Positions 48,838 to 62,199 of a DNA stretch of 64,000 bases are shown in pieces. The translations under genes were made by a program, and so were the position numbers. The notes beneath the pieces were generated by a model. That model made no database searches. It saw only the letters and a list, made by a program, of their open reading frames with translations, and was not told the DNA's origin. The stretch is from assembly GCA_038241255.1 (NCBI GenBank), contig JBBRFW010000003.1:39123-103122 (forward strand), written 5' to 3'. Numbering within the stretch: the stretch's first letter is position 1; each line of letters begins with the position of its first letter. The DNA is from Schlegelella_A sp038241255. GTDB lineage: Bacteria > Pseudomonadota > Gammaproteobacteria > Burkholderiales > Burkholderiaceae_C.

Positions 48838-50361
48838 CTAGCGCAAGGTCAGCTTGGCGATGCTCTTGTTGGTCGGGTCGGTGACCCAGAGCGTATTCGA
48901 CCCGGCGATCTGCGGCCCGGCGGCGATGGCGTTGAGTTGCGCGTTCGGCGCGACGCCGCGGAACTCGCTGATCGTTCCCGCCGGCGTGACGCGGCCGATC
49001 AGGCCGTCGTAGTAGCTGGTGAACCAGACGTTGCCGTCGCCGCCGAGGGCGATGCCGCCGAACAGCGTGAAGGCGCCGTTCAGCCCACTCATGAAACTCG
49101 TGACGGCGCCCGTGGCGGTGTCGACGCGGCCGACGGCCGGGCCGCCGAAGCCGTCCTTGACGAACCAGACGTGGCCGTCGGCGCCGGCGGTAAGCGCGAC
49201 CACCGAGCCGGGAACCGGCGTCATCTTGTATTCGGAAATCACGCCGGCCGTCGTGATGCGGCCCAACGTCGAGCTCGATCCGTCGCCGCCTCGCTCGGCG
49301 AACCAGAGGTTGCCGTCGGGGCCGGCCGCGATCGACGTCGCCGGCCCCTGCAGGGGACCGAACTCGGTGGCCAGTTTGGTGACGACATCGAACCTGCCGA
49401 TGTGCGTTCCATTGTATTCGGTGAACCAGAGGTTGCCGTCGGGCCCGGAAGTGATCTTGTAGGCCTGCGAGCCCGGCGTGATGCCAGTGCAGACGGTGCG
49501 AACGAAGGAATTCCCAGCCACCGGCGCCTCCAGGGCGCACATGGCCACGCTCGTCGGGCCCACCGTGGTCGTCGGGCAGGTGGTCGTTGTGTAGCTGGTA
49601 GCCAGCGTCGGCGCGAGCGGCGTGCAGGCCGGCACGAGCGTCGGACCGGTGGTCACGGTGCGGCACGTGCTGCCGGCGAACGGCGGCACCGCGGGAATCG
49701 GGCCCGACGCGGGCACGCCGGGACGCGGCGGCACCGCGACGCAGGTGCCCGTCGCGACGGGAGTGCAGACGGCGGTGCCGGTGTCGCACGACTGATCCTG
49801 CGTGGTGCGCTTGCTGATCTGGATCGTTGTCTTCATCAGCGGCGTGGAGTATTCGCTCGCCACCTTGGTCGCGATGTCGACCGTGCCGACCGTGCCGGCG
49901 ATCTCGATGCCCGCGAGCGGATCGCAGAACCAGATATTGCCGTCTGGCCCGCGCGCCAGCGGCCCCGGGTTAAACGCGACCAAGCCGGCAGCGCGCGTCA
50001 CCGGATAGCTGACGGCGCCTGCGCTCGTCATGCGGCCGATCTGATTGGGAACGAAGCCGCCGCTGAACCAGAGCGCGCTGTCGCCGGCCTGGGCGATGCT
50101 GCCGCCCTCTAGCGCCGGAGCGACGCCCGAAGCCGCCGCGGAATACGAGGTGACGATGGGATCGCCGGGGCCGGCCGGCGGTGGCGGCGGGGGCGGCGGC
50201 GGAGGCGGAGGCGGAGGCGGCGTGGGCGGCGTGGTCTGCGGCGAATTCGAGGAATCGACGACCTTGTTGCCCGACAGGCTGGTCTGGTCGGCGCCGCCAC
50301 CGCACGCGGTCAGGCTGGCCGCGAGCGCGGCGACGATTTGGCGTCGTAACGGCACATCCAT
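48838..50361 (-). CDS. Streptogramin-lyase-like beta-propeller lipoprotein
   Basis: A 507-residue lipoprotein: signal with lipobox LTAC (~res 17-20), then an almost pure proline tract (~res 47-63), then NHL/Vgb-like propeller blades marked by PDGNIWF, PDGNLWFTEYN, PDGNLWFAERG, ADGHVWFVKDG and GDGNVWFTSYYDG. Between the first two and the later blades sits a ~130-residue insert rich in Cys, Thr and Pro (CTPVATGTC, TTTTCPTTTVGP). Related Vgb enzymes linearise streptogramins, but here an extracellular binding role is just as likely. Confidence 0.75.
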   Translation of the reverse strand: MDVPLRRQIVAALAASLTACGGGADQTSLSGNKVVDSSNSPQTTPPTPPPPPPPPPPPPPPPAGPGDPIVTSYSAAASGVAPALEGGSIAQAGDSALWFSGGFVPNQIGRMTSAGAVSYPVTRAAGLVAFNPGPLARGPDGNIWFCDPLAGIEIAGTVGTVDIATKVASEYSTPLMKTTIQISKRTTQDQSCDTGTAVCTPVATGTCVAVPPRPGVPASGPIPAVPPFAGSTCRTVTTGPTLVPACTPLAPTLATSYTTTTCPTTTVGPTSVAMCALEAPVAGNSFVRTVCTGITPGSQAYKITSGPDGNLWFTEYNGTHIGRFDVVTKLATEFGPLQGPATSIAAGPDGNLWFAERGGDGSSSTLGRITTAGVISEYKMTPVPGSVVALTAGADGHVWFVKDGFGGPAVGRVDTATGAVTSFMSGLNGAFTLFGGIALGGDGNVWFTSYYDGLIGRVTPAGTISEFRGVAPNAQLNAIAAGPQIAGSNTLWVTDPTNKSIAKLTLR

Positions 50362-50456
50362 GATGCGGCGATCGTAACGGCGCGAGCTGGCGCGGACGGC
50401 GCGATGTTGCAAGCGATTGCGTGTAACGCAACCGTTCGAACGGCGTTCGGCAGGCG

Positions 50457-51005
50457 TCAGCGCCGCGTCACTCCACTGCGCCGCTCGATCTCGGCGGCGA
50501 ACTCCAGATACTGTTTCCTGGTTTCGTGCTCGATGACCGCGGGGCCGATCAACGGGGGCAGCCATTTCTTGGGCACGTATTCGCCATGGTGGCGAATCTG
50601 CGTGCCGCCGCTCGTCGGCGTCAGCGAGGTGGTCGAGGCATAGGCCTTGAAGTCGCCGCTGACCAGGATCGAGCGGATCTCGCGCATGGGTAGCAGCTCG
50701 ACGACGCGAACCGCCTCGAAGCCGAAACTCAGGAAGCCGACCTGGGTGCGCCCCGACTGCATCACCTCGAGCGTGTGGTCGGTGCGCGCCAGTACCTTGC
50801 TCGCGGTCAGGTTGCTGATGAACGCCGCCATGTTGTCGTAGTCGGTGAAGACGGCCCAGGCGTCGCCCAGCGCGCACGGCATGTGCGCCTCGACGTCGAC
50901 GACGACGGACTCGCCGTGACGCTCGACGCGCACCGCGATCTCCTGCGCCGCGACGCCCGAGCACAGACAGACGAGGAGCGCGAAAGGCAGGACGGGCAAT
51001 CGCAT
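50457..51005 (-). CDS. Exported SRPBCC/START-like protein
   Basis: A 182-residue protein with a signal sequence (MRLPVLPFALLVCLCSGVAAQ). The mature part looks like a polyketide-cyclase/START-type fold: VDVEAHMPCALGDAWAVFTDYDNMAAFISNL, then ARTDHTLEVMQSG and GGTQIRHHGEYVPKKWLPPLIG. This fold binds hydrophobic ligands. The periplasmic location is inferred from the signal. The ATG at 51005 is chosen for the signal peptide. Confidence 0.7.
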   Translation of the reverse strand: MRLPVLPFALLVCLCSGVAAQEIAVRVERHGESVVVDVEAHMPCALGDAWAVFTDYDNMAAFISNLTASKVLARTDHTLEVMQSGRTQVGFLSFGFEAVRVVELLPMREIRSILVSGDFKAYASTTSLTPTSGGTQIRHHGEYVPKKWLPPLIGPAVIEHETRKQYLEFAAEIERRSGVTRR

Positions 51006-51169
51006 GGCGTGCGTCGGCGTGGACGAGACCCGCATCCTGCCCGAACGCGGCGTAGCCGGGGCCGGCGGCGCGAATGAGAAAACCGCCGCAGCGGACCCGG
51101 CGGCCTTGTCCTACGCGTCGCCCCGGGCGGGCGTCCTAGATTCCCGGTGACCAAGAAAAAGGAGGGCCC

Positions 51170-51250
51170 ATGTTCCATCGCCGTCGCTTGGCACATCACG
51201 GTCTCTGGCGCGTCATCACTGTTTCGCTGAGCGGTCGCGAGCTTCCATGA
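51170..51250 (+). CDS. Possible 26-residue leader ORF before the KaiC remnant
   Basis: An ATG with an unusually strong ribosome site (AAGGAGGGCCC) opens a 26-codon frame rich in Arg and His (starts MFHRRRLAHHG). Its TGA overlaps the next ATG (ATGA), which would couple it to the KaiC fragment. It may be a genuine small gene, or the ribosome site may have belonged to the original kaiC-like gene before the deletion. Confidence 0.35.
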   Translation: MFHRRRLAHHGLWRVITVSLSGRELP

Positions 51251-51475
51251 ACGCCGCATCGTTCCTGATCGAAGGCGCCTCGCGCGGCGAGCGCGGCCTC
51301 TACGTCACGTTGTCGGAAACCGCCGAGGAGCTGGTCGCCGTGGTGCAATCGCACTGCTGGTCGCTCGACGGTATCGATGGCTTCGAGCTCGCCGACCAGG
51401 CCGGCCGCGACCCCGACGCGGAGCAGTCGATCCTCTATCCCTCCGAGGTCGGGCTCGGCGCCGTCACGGATGCTT
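51247..51475 (+). pseudogene. Truncated KaiC-like RecA-superfamily ATPase
   Basis: Residues 2-76 of this frame follow KaiC-type ATPases just after the Walker A region: FLIEGASRGERGLYVTLSET, then AEELVAVVQSHCWSLDGID and LYPSEVGLGAV. The P-loop that should precede FLIEG is missing, and similarity ends at ~51475, after which the frame runs antisense to the end of the hybrid kinase. Both ends are therefore lost. Full-length homologues usually sit beside histidine kinases of the type encoded next door. Confidence 0.68.
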
Positions 51476-51511
51476 CGATCGAGCCCTCTTGGCTGCCGCG
51501 CTACTTGCGCA

Positions 51512-53293
51512 TCAATGAGAGCGGGTCTTCGACGCTGCCGCGGGTTTCATGGCGGCTTCGGCAAGCGCCGATATCAAGGCTTCCTCCTCCACCGGCTTCA
51601 CCAAGTGCCCGTCGAACCCGGCCGCCCTGCCTTTGCGCTTCGCTTCGTGATCGCCCCATCCGCTGAGCGCGATGACGGTGACGTCCTTCGCCCACATCTG
51701 CTCTCGGAGACGGCGACAAACTTCATAGCCGTCGACGTCTGGCAAGCCGATATCGAGGACGACTGCTTCGGGCCGGAACGCTCCGGCTTCGAACAGCGCC
51801 GTCTCGCCGTCGTGGGCGATTCGCACGTCATGGCCCAGCAAAGACAGGAGCCCGGCCAGGGTCTGGGCGCTGTCCTGGTGGTCGTCAACCACGAGCACCC
51901 TCAAGGCGCAGGCTCTTGCAGGGGTCACTCCGTCGACCGGCCTCGCAGGGTGCGCATCGAGCCTCTCCGCTGCAGTCAATTGCAGCGGAAGCGAGACGAC
52001 GAACGTGCTTCCGTGGCCGGGTCCGGGACTGGACGCCTCCACCGTTCCGCCGTGCATTTCCACGAGATGCTTGACCAACGAGAGCCCGATCCCGAGGCCA
52101 CCGCGCGAGCGTGACACGCCGCCCTCGACCTGTGCGAAGAGGACGAACACGTTGCGAAGATGCTCGGGAGGAATTCCGATACCGTTGTCCCTCACCGCGA
52201 CTTCGACGTGGCTCCCGAGCCGCTTCGCCGTCAAGTCGATCGAACCACCACGCTCGGTGTATTTTGCTGCGTTGGTGAGGAGGTTGACGAAAACCTGCGC
52301 CAGTCGGGTGACGTCTCCCATCAGAGCGAGCTCGGGGTCCACGGGGCCCAGAGTCAGAGAATGACCACCCTCGTCGATATGCGGACGGCTCGCCTCGATC
52401 GCCAAGTCGAGCACCCGCGCGAGCTCGACCTTCTCGAGCTTCAGCTCGATCCTGCCCTGGTTGATCCGGCTGACGTCCATCAGGTCGTCGATCAGTCTCG
52501 CCATCACCCCGACCTGTCGCGCAATGATGTCGCGAAGTCCTTGTGACGACGGCCCTTCCTGGCCCTGCCGCTTCAGAATCTGGATGGCGTTTCGTACCGG
52601 GGCGAGCGGATTGCGTAGCTCGTGGGCGAGCGTGGCGATGAATTCGTCCTTGCGGCGGTCGGCCGTGCGAAGCTCCGCCTCGAGTTGGCGCAGTTCCTGC
52701 GTGCGGTCGGTTACCAGTCGGTCGAGGTTGTCGTTGAGCTCCTGCAGGGCCAGCTCCGCTCGCCGGCGCTCGGTGACCTCCGCGAGCAGGGCACGGTTCG
52801 AGATGGCGATCTCGCGGTTCTTGCGATAGAGGTCCGCGAACACCGCGACCTTGGAACGGAGCACGGCGGCGTTGACGGGCTTGTGCATGTAGTCCACGGC
52901 CCCGGCGCCATAGCCTTCCAGGACATGCTGATCTTCGTTGTAGTGCGCCGTCAGAAAGATGATGGGCACGAGCGATGTCTTCTTGCGACCTTTGATGATC
53001 GTTGCGAGCTCGAACCCGGTCATGCTGGGCATGTGGATGTCGAGGATCAGCAGCGCGAACTCCTCGCCCACGAGCGCAAGAAGCGCTTGATCCGCGGACT
53101 CCGCGCGGACGAGCCTGTACCCCGGCAGATCCAGCACCGTCTCGAGGACGACGAGGTTCCGCGGCTCGTCGTCGACGATCAGGACGTTGATGGGCGCGTC
53201 TGTCACCGTGGACAGCAGCGGCCCGGGCTGCGTGGTGCGCTCGGCATCAGGCAGCCCTGCCCCTTGAGTGCGTTGGCTCTGCGGCCTGCTCAT
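51512..53293 (-). CDS. Hybrid histidine kinase, REC-HisKA-HATPase-REC
   Basis: A 593-residue soluble kinase. The N-terminal receiver (~35-155) has VLIVDDEPRN, the phospho-Asp in LILDIHMPSMTG and Lys in YMHKPVN. A coiled coil leads to HisKA with His in ATLAHELRNPLAP (~res 228). HATPase boxes are NAAKYT, VRDNGIGIPP and GGLGIGLSLVK. The C-terminal receiver has VLVVDDHQDS and Asp in VVLDIGLPDVDG. No membrane segment or sensor domain is seen, so its input probably comes through the first receiver, perhaps from the adjacent HAMP receptor. Confidence 0.92.
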   Translation of the reverse strand: MSRPQSQRTQGAGLPDAERTTQPGPLLSTVTDAPINVLIVDDEPRNLVVLETVLDLPGYRLVRAESADQALLALVGEEFALLILDIHMPSMTGFELATIIKGRKKTSLVPIIFLTAHYNEDQHVLEGYGAGAVDYMHKPVNAAVLRSKVAVFADLYRKNREIAISNRALLAEVTERRRAELALQELNDNLDRLVTDRTQELRQLEAELRTADRRKDEFIATLAHELRNPLAPVRNAIQILKRQGQEGPSSQGLRDIIARQVGVMARLIDDLMDVSRINQGRIELKLEKVELARVLDLAIEASRPHIDEGGHSLTLGPVDPELALMGDVTRLAQVFVNLLTNAAKYTERGGSIDLTAKRLGSHVEVAVRDNGIGIPPEHLRNVFVLFAQVEGGVSRSRGGLGIGLSLVKHLVEMHGGTVEASSPGPGHGSTFVVSLPLQLTAAERLDAHPARPVDGVTPARACALRVLVVDDHQDSAQTLAGLLSLLGHDVRIAHDGETALFEAGAFRPEAVVLDIGLPDVDGYEVCRRLREQMWAKDVTVIALSGWGDHEAKRKGRAAGFDGHLVKPVEEEALISALAEAAMKPAAASKTRSH

Positions 53294-54466
53294 GAAAGGT
53301 CCTTCCGCCTCACCTGAACAACCAGACGCGCATCAGCGAGAGCAGCTGATCGGTGTTCACCGGCTTGGCGATGTAGTCGCTGGCTCCGGCGTCCAGGCAC
53401 TTTTCTCGGTCGCCCTTCATGGCCTTCGCGGTCAACGCCAGGATCGGCAGTGTCCGGAATCTGGGCGACTTGCGAATCTCGCGCATCGTCGCGTATCCGT
53501 CCATGTCGGGCATCATGATGTCCATCAGAACAATGCTGAGATCCGGCGTCTCGTCGATCAGTTCGATCGCGTGGCGTCCAGTGGTCGCGCTCATGACTTC
53601 CATGTCATGGTTCTCCAGCACTGACGTGAGGGCGAAGATGTTGCGGGCGTCGTCGTCGACGACGAGCACCTTACGGCCCCGCAGCACTTCCTTGCCTCCG
53701 TGCAGGCGCTCGAGCATCTGCTGCTTGGCAGGCGGCAGATCGGTGACCACGCGGTGCAGGAAGAGCGCCGTCTCGTCGAGCAGCCGCTCCGGCGATTGCA
53801 CATCTTTCAGGACGATGCTCTTGGCCATGTGCTTCAGGCGCGCCACTTCATCGTCGCTCAGGTCCTTGCCGGTGAAGACGACGACAGGCACGTCCGAGAT
53901 ACCGGGTTCACGGCGCATCCTGTCGAGGAGCTCAAATCCGTTCATGTCCGGCAGGCGCAGGTCGAGCACGACACAATCGAACCGCTGGTCGAGCATCGCA
54001 TCGAGAGCCGCCTTCCCGCTGGCCACCGCGATCGTCTCGATGTCCTCGTGATCGAGTAGCTCGACGACCGATGCGCGCTCGATCTCGTTGTCCTCGACGA
54101 TCAGCAATCGCTTCGTGTGCGAGGCCGTAAAGTCGCGAATCCGCTGCAGCGCCGACTCGAGGTTGTCGGTGGTCGGCTCCTTCACCAGGTAGGTGAAAGC
54201 GCCGTGGGACAGGCCGTGCTGTCGCTCCTCTTCGAGCGTGACGATCTGGACCGGAATATGGCGCGTCGAGGGGTCGAGCTTGAGCTGGTTCAGCACCGTC
54301 CAGCCGAGCATGTCGGGCAGGAAGATGTCGAGCGAGATCGCCGCAGGGCGGAACTGCCTCGCCAGCGCCAGCGCGTGGGCGCCCTTGTTCGCGACGATCC
54401 CCTTGAAGCCGATGTCGCGCCCGAGGCCGAGCAGGATCCGCGCGTAGTGCGGGTCATCCTCGACGA

Positions 54467-59008
<4,542 letters not shown>

Positions 59009-59300
59009 ACAGCTCCCCCAAGCCCGGTCCTGCAGAGCACCCGGGCGTCTGTCGAAGGCCGCGCCCCGCTCCGACCGTCATGCGGGCAGCGGCTACCTGG
59101 TTACACCTCGGAAGATAGCGTCAGAACCGCGCCTCGATCCGGTCCACAACGTCTTGGCGCGGAAATCTACCGCATCGGATGGATTGCCGCCGGTCGCGGG
59201 GGCCGTTGTCAGTCTCGAACGCGCTAAGGGAAAGTACTAGATTGATTTTGTACAAACGTTCAACAAAAACTGTACAACCGTACAAAACCCTCCCATCCCC
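59009..59300. other. Intergenic region between the HAMP receptor and tetR
   Basis: About 290 nt with no coding signal. The left part is G+C rich; the right end (59238-59290) drops to A/T-rich sequence holding the GTACAA operator candidates. It should contain the divergent promoters of both genes, but I could not fix -35/-10 boxes with confidence. Confidence 0.7.
59248..59285. promoter_or_regulatory. Three GTACAA repeats, candidate TetR operator
   Basis: TTGTACAA (59248-59255, itself palindromic), TGTACAA (59271-59277) and GTACAA (59280-59285) cluster in an A/T-rich stretch just upstream of the TetR-type gene and in its divergent promoter region. This layout is typical for a TetR-family autoregulatory operator and could also act on the poly-HAMP gene. 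It is inferred from pattern and position only. Confidence 0.45.
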
Positions 59301-60007
59301 GTGACGAAGCTCTCGCCTCGGGCAGCACCACCGGCGACCCGCACCCGCAAGCGCTCCGGCGCGCCCAGCGCCGCCGAGCTCGCGCCCAACCGACGGCACA
59401 ACATCCTTCTCGCCGCCGAGCGCCTGTTCGCGACGAGGGATTTCACGGCGTTTCGGTCAGGAACATCGCCGAGGAAGCCGGCGTTCCGCTCGCGCTGGTC
59501 GGCTACTACTTCGGGCCGAAAGCAGAGCTCTATCAGCAGATCTACAGGGAGCGGGCGGGCTACATCGAGGCGCGGCTCAGTGCGCTGGCCAAGGCTCTGG
59601 AGCAGGTGCCCTCCGGTAGGCTCCTCGAAGAAATCGTCAAGGCCTTCGTTCTGCCCGTCCTGGCGGTTGCCTCGAGTCCCGATGGGCGCAACTTCCTGCG
59701 CCTGATGGCCCGGGGCATGGGCGCCCAGCTTGAAGAGGACGAGGCCGTTATCCGGGATCTGTTCGATCCGCTCGCGCACGCTTTCATCGACGCGCTCGAC
59801 AAGGCGCTCCCGGGTGCGAGTCGCGGGACGGTGGCGTGGTGCTATCAGTTCGCCCTCGGTGCTTTGCTCCTGCACGTCAACGACACCCGCATCGAGCGAC
59901 TCTCGTTCGGCGAGAACCGTCCCGGCGACGGCCATGCGGCCGGCCCCCTGCTCGTGCGCTTCATCACCGCCGGCCTGCGTGGTGCCTGTGGTGTTGCCAG
60001 GCACTGA
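59301..60007 (+). pseudogene. TetR-family regulator with a frameshift
   Basis: The first frame reads NRRHNILLAAERLFATRD (start of the HTH), then at about 59440 the sequence shifts. The second frame continues FHGVSVRNIAEEAGVPLALV, GYYFGPKAELYQQIYRERAG and a C-terminal ligand domain (LEEIVKAFVLPVLAVASS ... LHVNDTRIERLSFG) to 60007. One G missing in the AGGGAT run would explain it; restored, the protein has ~235 residues and a complete TetR HTH. Either the gene is dead or the base call is wrong. Confidence 0.82.
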
Positions 60008-60307
60008 CAGGCATCAGGAGCTTTCGATGACGTCATCTCTCTGGCTTTTCGTGACGCGTTCTCTCGGGACGGAGATCGCTCGTGTCGGTCTGGATGAAGG
60101 CGGGTGACGTCTGAGAGGTAGAGATCGAAAGGATCGGCACGCTGCGCACTCCGATTCGCGATGAACCCTGAAACGACCAGCTGGTCGTGGACAGCGAAAC
60201 GGCCTCCGCGCCGACATTCGGTTTCCTGTCGCCTATGTGGGGCAGCGCACCGACGCCGCGGCATCTCGCGCCGACGATGCCACTCGCTCAGCGACTGCGG
60301 GGTTGAC
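60008..60307. other. Gap without a recognisable gene
   Basis: I see no convincing coding frame here. Short frames exist (for example one starting ATGACGTCATC at 60027), but they have no recognisable content. The stretch separates the broken tetR from two small overlapping genes. Confidence 0.6.
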
Positions 60308-60505
60308 ATGCAGCCACTTTCCAAATCGATTGGCCGAGACGCGCCCCTCCACGATCAAAGCTCGATTCCAGTGCCGGAGGTCTTCGAAAGCAAGTGGAGC
60401 GCCTGGGACGACGCCATTGCTCAGCTGGACGGTCAAGATGCGGTCTTCGTGCATCGCGCTGAAGAAAGAGGGTCCCTCTCCCCGGAGGGGGTTCGTACCT
60501 CATGA
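60308..60505 (+). CDS. Small hypothetical protein A
   Basis: A 65-residue frame, MQPLSKSIGRDAPLHDQ then IPVPEVFESKWSAWDDAIAQL, of balanced composition unlike the Arg-rich shadow frames around it. The stop overlaps the next ATG (ATGA), a sign of genuine coupled genes. I do not recognise it. It lies in a region of broken genes, so it may be a remnant. Confidence 0.42.
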   Translation: MQPLSKSIGRDAPLHDQSSIPVPEVFESKWSAWDDAIAQLDGQDAVFVHRAEERGSLSPEGVRTS

Positions 60506-60744
60506 GCCTTGTCGAGTCGATGCGCCGTCGCATGGTGCGCGCGGAGGAGAACGACGTGCCTCGCGGGAGCTTCATCGACAGCGAACTTGCGGCAGGGATG
60601 CGGCTGCAGCAGAGCCTGAGTCCTGCGCTTCAGCAGGTCGGCAAGGAGCACATGCAGGCTGCGATGGAATTGGCTCGCGAAGCCGGGCCGCCCATAACCG
60701 GCGCCCACGGACCGCGCGACAACGGGGACGACGTATTGCCCTGA
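60502..60744 (+). CDS. Small hypothetical protein B
   Basis: An 80-residue helical, Met/Glu/Arg-rich protein (MSLVESMRRRMVRAEENDVP ... AAMELAREAGPPITG). A GGAGGGG ribosome site lies ~14 nt upstream, and the start overlaps the stop of the preceding small gene. There is no membrane segment or signal. I do not recognise the family. Confidence 0.48.
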   Translation: MSLVESMRRRMVRAEENDVPRGSFIDSELAAGMRLQQSLSPALQQVGKEHMQAAMELAREAGPPITGAHGPRDNGDDVLP

Positions 60745-60879
60745 CGGTTGCGTCGCGCCGGTGAACGAACGTCCCGCAGGCTTCCAGCCTCTGCCCTTTG
60801 GACGTGCCTTACACCGCACGTTCGCCGCTGACCTCGCCTCGCGCTCCCGGCCGGTGTCGTGGCGGGGTTCCCGCCCTGT

Positions 60880-61082
60880 CCTCGACACTCGCAAAGCCCA
60901 CTTCAACCGGTATCGGAATCACGAGCCAGCTCGTGCCCGTCAAGATCGAGGGAATCACTTTCGGCGCCGACATCAGCCCTGAACCGGGCCTCGTTCCACA
61001 CGCTCTGGGTCACCGACGACGCTCGACTTCGTCGCCGGCTTCACGGGGTCGAACCAGTTCTTCGTTTACGCGGTGACCCGAC
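60880..61082 (+). pseudogene. Remnant of an esterase-like phytase-family protein
   Basis: Three frames in turn give PVKIEGITFGADIS (about 60936-60977), ALNRASFHTLWVTDD, and LDFVAGFTGSNQFFVYAVT (61022-61076). Joined, they match the C-terminal part of phytase-like esterase proteins, where KIEGxAFG, LxVTxDNDF and NQFFVFxxx follow one another before a PEP-CTERM tail. At least two indels separate the pieces. The tail that should follow lies inverted at 61569-61690. Confidence 0.55.
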
Positions 61083-61153
61083 TGACGCAGCAATGCAGCG
61101 AGTATTTCGCGAGCGTCGACCTTGTCTTCGATCAACAGGACCCGCGCCTGCAC
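61082..61153 (-). pseudogene. N-terminal half of a receiver domain
   Basis: On the minus strand the frame reads VQARVLLIEDKVDAREILAALLRQS, the first strand and helix of a CheY-like receiver with its acidic pair (ED) intact. It breaks off at about 61080. The rest of a receiver (QIALDGQTGLDLF ... VVLCDIGLPGVDG) lies in opposite orientation from 61692. The two halves would be adjacent if the intervening segment were flipped. Confidence 0.6.
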
Positions 61154-61168
61154 GGGCGCCAGTAGCCC

Positions 61169-61568
61169 GACTGCCAGCGGCGCGATCTCTGCGTCGCCTC
61201 GATATGTCGTTTGAGCCCGAGCCGTCCGGAGGAGGCGTTGCTCTCGGACGTGCTGAGGCTCATGTTCGTCAAGTCAAGGTCTTCCTTGAAGCGCGCTGCA
61301 AGTTTGACTCCACCGAGTCAACAGAGCGAAAAAGTGCGAGCGACGCTCGCTTTCTGTCTCGCGTTTGCATGCCGGCGACCGTAGCCAGGAGAATGTCGCG
61401 GCAGTGGACACGCAAGGCTACGCTGAACACGGTGCGGCCAGCGGCAACAGCGTCTGGTGAACGACTCTCGGCGTCGACAATCGCTTCGAGATTTTTGCAG
61501 ATGGATGTCCGAGCTCTACCGCAACCATTCCACGGACTGAAGGCGACTTCGGGCTCGCGCCTGAACCG
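61169..61568. other. Unassigned segment inside the inferred inversion
   Basis: There is no intact gene. On the minus strand a coding-like stretch (KLAARFKEDLDLTNMSLSTS) leads toward the receiver half; on the plus strand a stretch near 61420-61560 (TTLGVDNRFEIFADG) also looks coding-like but is broken by a stop. Neither is recognisable. This segment would change strand if the inferred inversion were undone. Confidence 0.4.
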
Positions 61569-61690
61569 TTAGTCCCGGCGCTGGCGCACGAGCCAGCCGA
61601 TACCGGCCAAGCCCGCCAGCATGAGCGCATAGGTCCCAGGCTCGGGCACCGCCGCGATCGCCTGCGGCATGAAGGTCGTGACCAGGTCGG
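61569..61690 (-). pseudogene. PEP-CTERM sorting tail, detached
   Basis: The frame ends DLVTTFMPQAIAAVPEPGTY followed by ALMLAGLAGIGWLVRQRRD: a PEP motif, one hydrophobic helix and a basic end, the exosortase sorting signal. Upstream of about 61690 the frame runs antisense to a receiver-domain remnant, so it has no protein of its own. Its natural body is probably the phytase-like remnant on the other strand at 60880-61082. It implies that the genome has an exosortase system. Confidence 0.72.
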
Positions 61691-61691
61691 C

Positions 61692-62070
61692 GTGGCTCAC
61701 GTAGTACAGATCGCGCTCGATGGTCAGACGGGCCTCGACCTGTTCGACCAGTTCAATCCGCATGTCGTTCTGTGTGACATCGGGCTGCCGGGGGTGGACG
61801 GCTACGAGGTTGCCATCCGGATGAGAGAACGCCAGCCGACGAAGACCTGCCATGGTCGCGCTCACTGGGTACGGCAGCGCCAAAGATCATGAACGCTCAC
61901 TGGCCGCGGGCTTCGACCACCATGTGACCGAACCCGCTAGCCCGGAGGTGCTGCTGCGGATCATCGACTCGGCGATGCGGGCGGAAGACTGGTCCACAAC
62001 ATCCGGAGGGGGCTTGTCAACCGATCCGGGCGCGTTCGTAGAGACAGAGCGACGTGACCGAGCAGGATAG
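61692..62070 (+). pseudogene. C-terminal half of a receiver domain, frameshifted
   Basis: From 61692 one frame reads HVVQIALDGQTGLDLFDQFN then PHVVLCDIGLPGVDGYEVAI, with the phospho-Asp in VLCDIGLPG, up to about 61850. A second frame continues MVALTGYGSAKDHERSLAAG then FDHHVTEPASPEVLLRIID, with the usual KP replaced by EP. The domain therefore lacks its N-terminal strand and contains a frameshift. It resembles receivers at the C-terminus of hybrid kinases. Confidence 0.72.
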
Positions 62071-62199
62071 CCGGCCACAGGTGTTCGCCGCCACGAGTCT
62101 TCCGGGAATGATTGGCGCGAAAAACCAGCGGCACCCCAGAGCCACCTACGATGTACCAGAGGGGAGACGGAGCGAACGTATGGCCGTGTTTTTGTCGCG

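Noticed and set aside
50181..50235. Gly-rich small frame on the plus strand
   Set aside because: It is the antisense of the proline tract in the propeller lipoprotein.
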